Assembly (NCBI GenBank): GCA_014359885.1
Contig: JACIYN010000006.1
Coordinates: forward strand, 1-64,000
DNA length: 64,000 nt
Reading direction: 5' to 3'
From: Desulfacinum sp.
GTDB lineage: Bacteria > Desulfobacterota > Syntrophobacteria > Syntrophobacterales > DSM-9756
Shown: positions 62,474-64,000 of the stretch, in pieces
Numbering within the stretch: position 1 is the first letter of the stretch
Layout: each line of letters begins with the position of its first letter
The notes under the pieces: generated by a model
Told to the model about the DNA's origin: nothing
Databases searched by the model: none
Seen by the model: only the letters and a program-made list of their open reading frames with translations
Translations under genes and position numbers: made by a program

Positions 62474-62899
62474 ATGATCAGCCTGAATGCCACGATCTTT
62501 GTTCAGGTCACCTGCTTTCTGGTGCTGCTCTTCATCCTCAACCGGCTGATGATCCAGCCCGTCCACAAGCTCATCCTGCAAAGGGATGAAGCCGTCCGGG
62601 AGCGGGAGCGGGCTCTGGATGCCGTGAGCGAAGAGCTCCAGAAGATGGCAAGGGCCTACGAAGCCCGACTGAAGGCGGCGGAGGCGGACGCGCAGGCGGC
62701 ACGGGTCGCCCTGCGGGAGCGGGCAAGCCGGGAAGCCCACGAGACCTTGGTCACGACCCAGCAGGAGGTCACAGAACTCCGGCAGAAGGTGCGGGCCGAG
62801 GTCCTTGCGGAGCTGAACAGGGCCCGCAAAGACCTGAAGAAACAGGCGGAGGCTCTTTCTTTCGAGATCACCACCAAGGTGGTTGGCCGAAGGGTTTGA
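62474..62899 (+). CDS. atpF': F0 subunit b' (stator)
   Basis: A 141-residue protein with one N-terminal helix (FVQVTCFLVLLFILNRLMI) and a long charged coiled coil. It is the shorter of two b-type subunits and pairs with the next gene as a b/b' heterodimer. Spacing to the next gene is 18 bases. Confidence 0.92.
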   Translation: MISLNATIFVQVTCFLVLLFILNRLMIQPVHKLILQRDEAVRERERALDAVSEELQKMARAYEARLKAAEADAQAARVALRERASREAHETLVTTQQEVTELRQKVRAEVLAELNRARKDLKKQAEALSFEITTKVVGRRV

Positions 62900-62917
62900 G
62901 AGGTCTGGAGTCGGACG

Positions 62918-63505
62918 ATGTGGAGAATTGCCGTTGGTGCCGTGGCTGCTCTGGGAGCGGCCTTCATGGTGGCCGATCCTGCGAACGCTTCCTCAACCGT
63001 TTTCGGGATCGAGCGGGCCGTGTGGGATTTGGCCTGGAGATGGATCAACTTCGGTATCCTCATGTTCTTTCTGGTGAAGTACCTCAAGGATCCCTTGGTC
63101 AACTTCCTCAAGGGACGGCGCGAGCAGATCGCCCAGGTCTTCGAGGGGCTCAAGGAGAAGGAAGAGGCCCTCAAGCGCCAGCAGGAAGAGCAGGAAGCTC
63201 TCCTGGCTCAGCTGGACGAGAAGATCGAGAGCATTCGCGCCTACTACCACGAGATCGGGCAGGAGGAGAAGGAGAAGATCCTGGCTCAAGCGGAGCTCAC
63301 GCGCAGACAGATCCTGGAGGACGCCAAGATCGCCGCGGAGCGCGAGTTTGAAGAGGCCAAGAAGAGGTTCCGGGCGGAAGTGGTGGACATGGCGGTGGCC
63401 CTGGCGGAGCAACGGCTCAAAAAGAAGATCACCAAGAAGGATCAGACCAATCTGTTGCAGGCCTACTTGGGACAACTGAGCGAGATCAAGGCAAAGGCCA
63501 GCTGA
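62918..63505 (+). CDS. atpF: F0 subunit b (stator)
   Basis: A 195-residue protein with a signal-like first helix (VGAVAALGAAFMVA), a second helix (FGILMFFLVKYL) and a long coiled coil (about 65-190). It anchors F1 through the delta subunit. It is the last gene of the operon, followed by a terminator, with no atpH or atpA. Confidence 0.93.
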   Translation: MWRIAVGAVAALGAAFMVADPANASSTVFGIERAVWDLAWRWINFGILMFFLVKYLKDPLVNFLKGRREQIAQVFEGLKEKEEALKRQQEEQEALLAQLDEKIESIRAYYHEIGQEEKEKILAQAELTRRQILEDAKIAAEREFEEAKKRFRAEVVDMAVALAEQRLKKKITKKDQTNLLQAYLGQLSEIKAKAS

Positions 63506-63537
63506 AGGTTGGTCACGTTCCAGCGGATTCCTACAGA

Positions 63538-63570
63538 GCCCTCTCGGATAATCGAGAGGGCTTTTCTTTT
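63538..63570 (+). terminator. Intrinsic terminator after atpF
   Basis: A perfect 9-bp stem GCCCTCTCG / CGAGAGGGC, 6-base loop, then TTTTCTTTT. Confidence 0.95.
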
Positions 63571-63628
63571 GCGAGGGGTGGATTCCTAATTCCCGAAAGG
63601 GGCCATGGGCCGCCTGCGTACACTCCCA

Positions 63629-63795
63629 AGAGCCTGCCTGAAAACGCAAGGGATGACCACGTTTCTCGTAGTCAAGCCCTCAGGGCTGCCGAGGAATCCC
63701 CGGACGTCGGACGGGCCATCTGACGTGCTGCTAGTCGGGTCATGGTCTTACCATGCCCTTCGCCGCGGGGCTGAAGCCCCTCGGCTACAAAAGAA
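63629..63795. repeat. Repeat C copy
   Basis: AGAGCCTGCCTGAAAACGC ... AAGCCCTCAGGGCTGC ... CGCGGGGCTGAAGCCCCTCG and GGCTACAAAAGAAG. Confidence 0.85.
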
Positions 63796-63847
63796 GGTGG
63801 GTCCCGGGCCGGTGGATGAAGGAGGCCTGTTGTTGGACAAACTTCCA

Positions 63848-63990
63848 GGAGGCTGTCCGAGAACTCTACTAACCGTCACTCCCGCGCAAGCGGGAGTCCA
63901 TAACCTGCTGGAAATTCTGGGTCCCCGCTTTCGCGGGGATGACGAATGGGCGTTGAACAAGGCAAATTTGCCATTGTCGGACAGGCTCCT
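63848..63990. repeat. Repeat B copy 4
   Basis: Starts GGAGGCTGTCCGAGAACTC and ends TTGTCGGACAGGCTCCT; internal ACTCCCGCGCAAGCGGGAGT stem. Shorter than other copies (about 143 bp) because the middle stem is reduced. Confidence 0.88.
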
Positions 63991-64000
63991 AGAGGAATAC

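Larger units (their letters stand above)
63571..64000. other. Terminal 430 bases: repeats only
   Basis: Repeat C (63629-63795) and repeat B (63848-63990) fill the end of the window. No F1 genes and no credible ORF. Confidence 0.7.

Noticed and set aside
63748-63960. 70-codon minus-strand frame at the window end
   Set aside because: Lies entirely in repeats C and B; similar frames appear in every copy of repeat B.

Overview
The window is GC-rich, densely coded DNA that looks like a chromosome of an anaerobic, sulfate-reducing or syntrophic Desulfobacterota (Syntrophobacter/Desulfacinum-like). The reasons are TauE/SafE exporters paired with DVU0150-type small membrane proteins, many universal stress proteins, an ADP-forming acyl-CoA synthetase fused to a GNAT domain, REC-only phosphorelay proteins, and an F0 operon with sodium-type c subunits. 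The organism call is inference; no rRNA is present.

Layout. 1-2246 (minus): end of a phosphate locus, with a PhoR-type kinase (partial), PiT permease, DUF47 protein and CBS protein. 2403-5421 (minus): small membrane or exported proteins, a TauE/SafE exporter and a DVU0150-like protein. 5906-23970: an apparent signalling and stress island. It holds a membrane sensor/sigma-54 activator, two paralogous PEP-synthase-like proteins without a PEP-binding barrel, three histidine kinases, five receiver-only proteins, a second TauE exporter with its own small membrane partner, and a Usp protein. Four -24/-12 sigma-54-type promoter matches sit in front of its transcription units. 24572-34481: acyl-CoA synthetase/GNAT, two tandem-Usp proteins, a hybrid PAS/GAF kinase, a DHH-CBS protein and a DUF151 nuclease. 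34792-35497: NifX/NafY-like and FmdB-like small proteins.

35983-45265 (minus) is mostly housekeeping: cysS, ispF, ispD, RNase P RNA, a nucleotidyltransferase/small-protein pair, a B12-binding-like protein, dodecin, ruvB, ruvA, ruvC, a YebC regulator and rlmE. 45445-51103: an IMPase-like protein, a small Cys protein, an MFS exporter, tRNA-Leu and three unknown helical proteins. 51572-59444: tRNA-Ala, a VWA/MoxR/acyl-CoA-dehydrogenase operon, DUF3786, a Tat-exported DUF882 protein and an L,D-transpeptidase. 59777-63505: an F0 operon (atpZ-like, atpI, atpB, a four-hairpin c-subunit concatemer, a normal atpE, b', b), closed by a strong terminator and with no F1 genes after it.

Intergenic DNA is unusually rich in dispersed repeats: (A) a ~95-bp nested palindrome, seven copies; (B) a ~145-165-bp element with terminal inverted repeats, four copies; (C) a two-palindrome module; (D) a 'GTAGGAGC...GCTCCTAC' element; and heptanucleotide tandem arrays, some starting exactly at stop codons. 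The best candidates for new biology are the sigma-54/PEP-synthase-like/TauE island, the c-subunit concatemer beside a normal c subunit, and the nucleotidyltransferase pair flanked by duplicated copies of the rnpB promoter.
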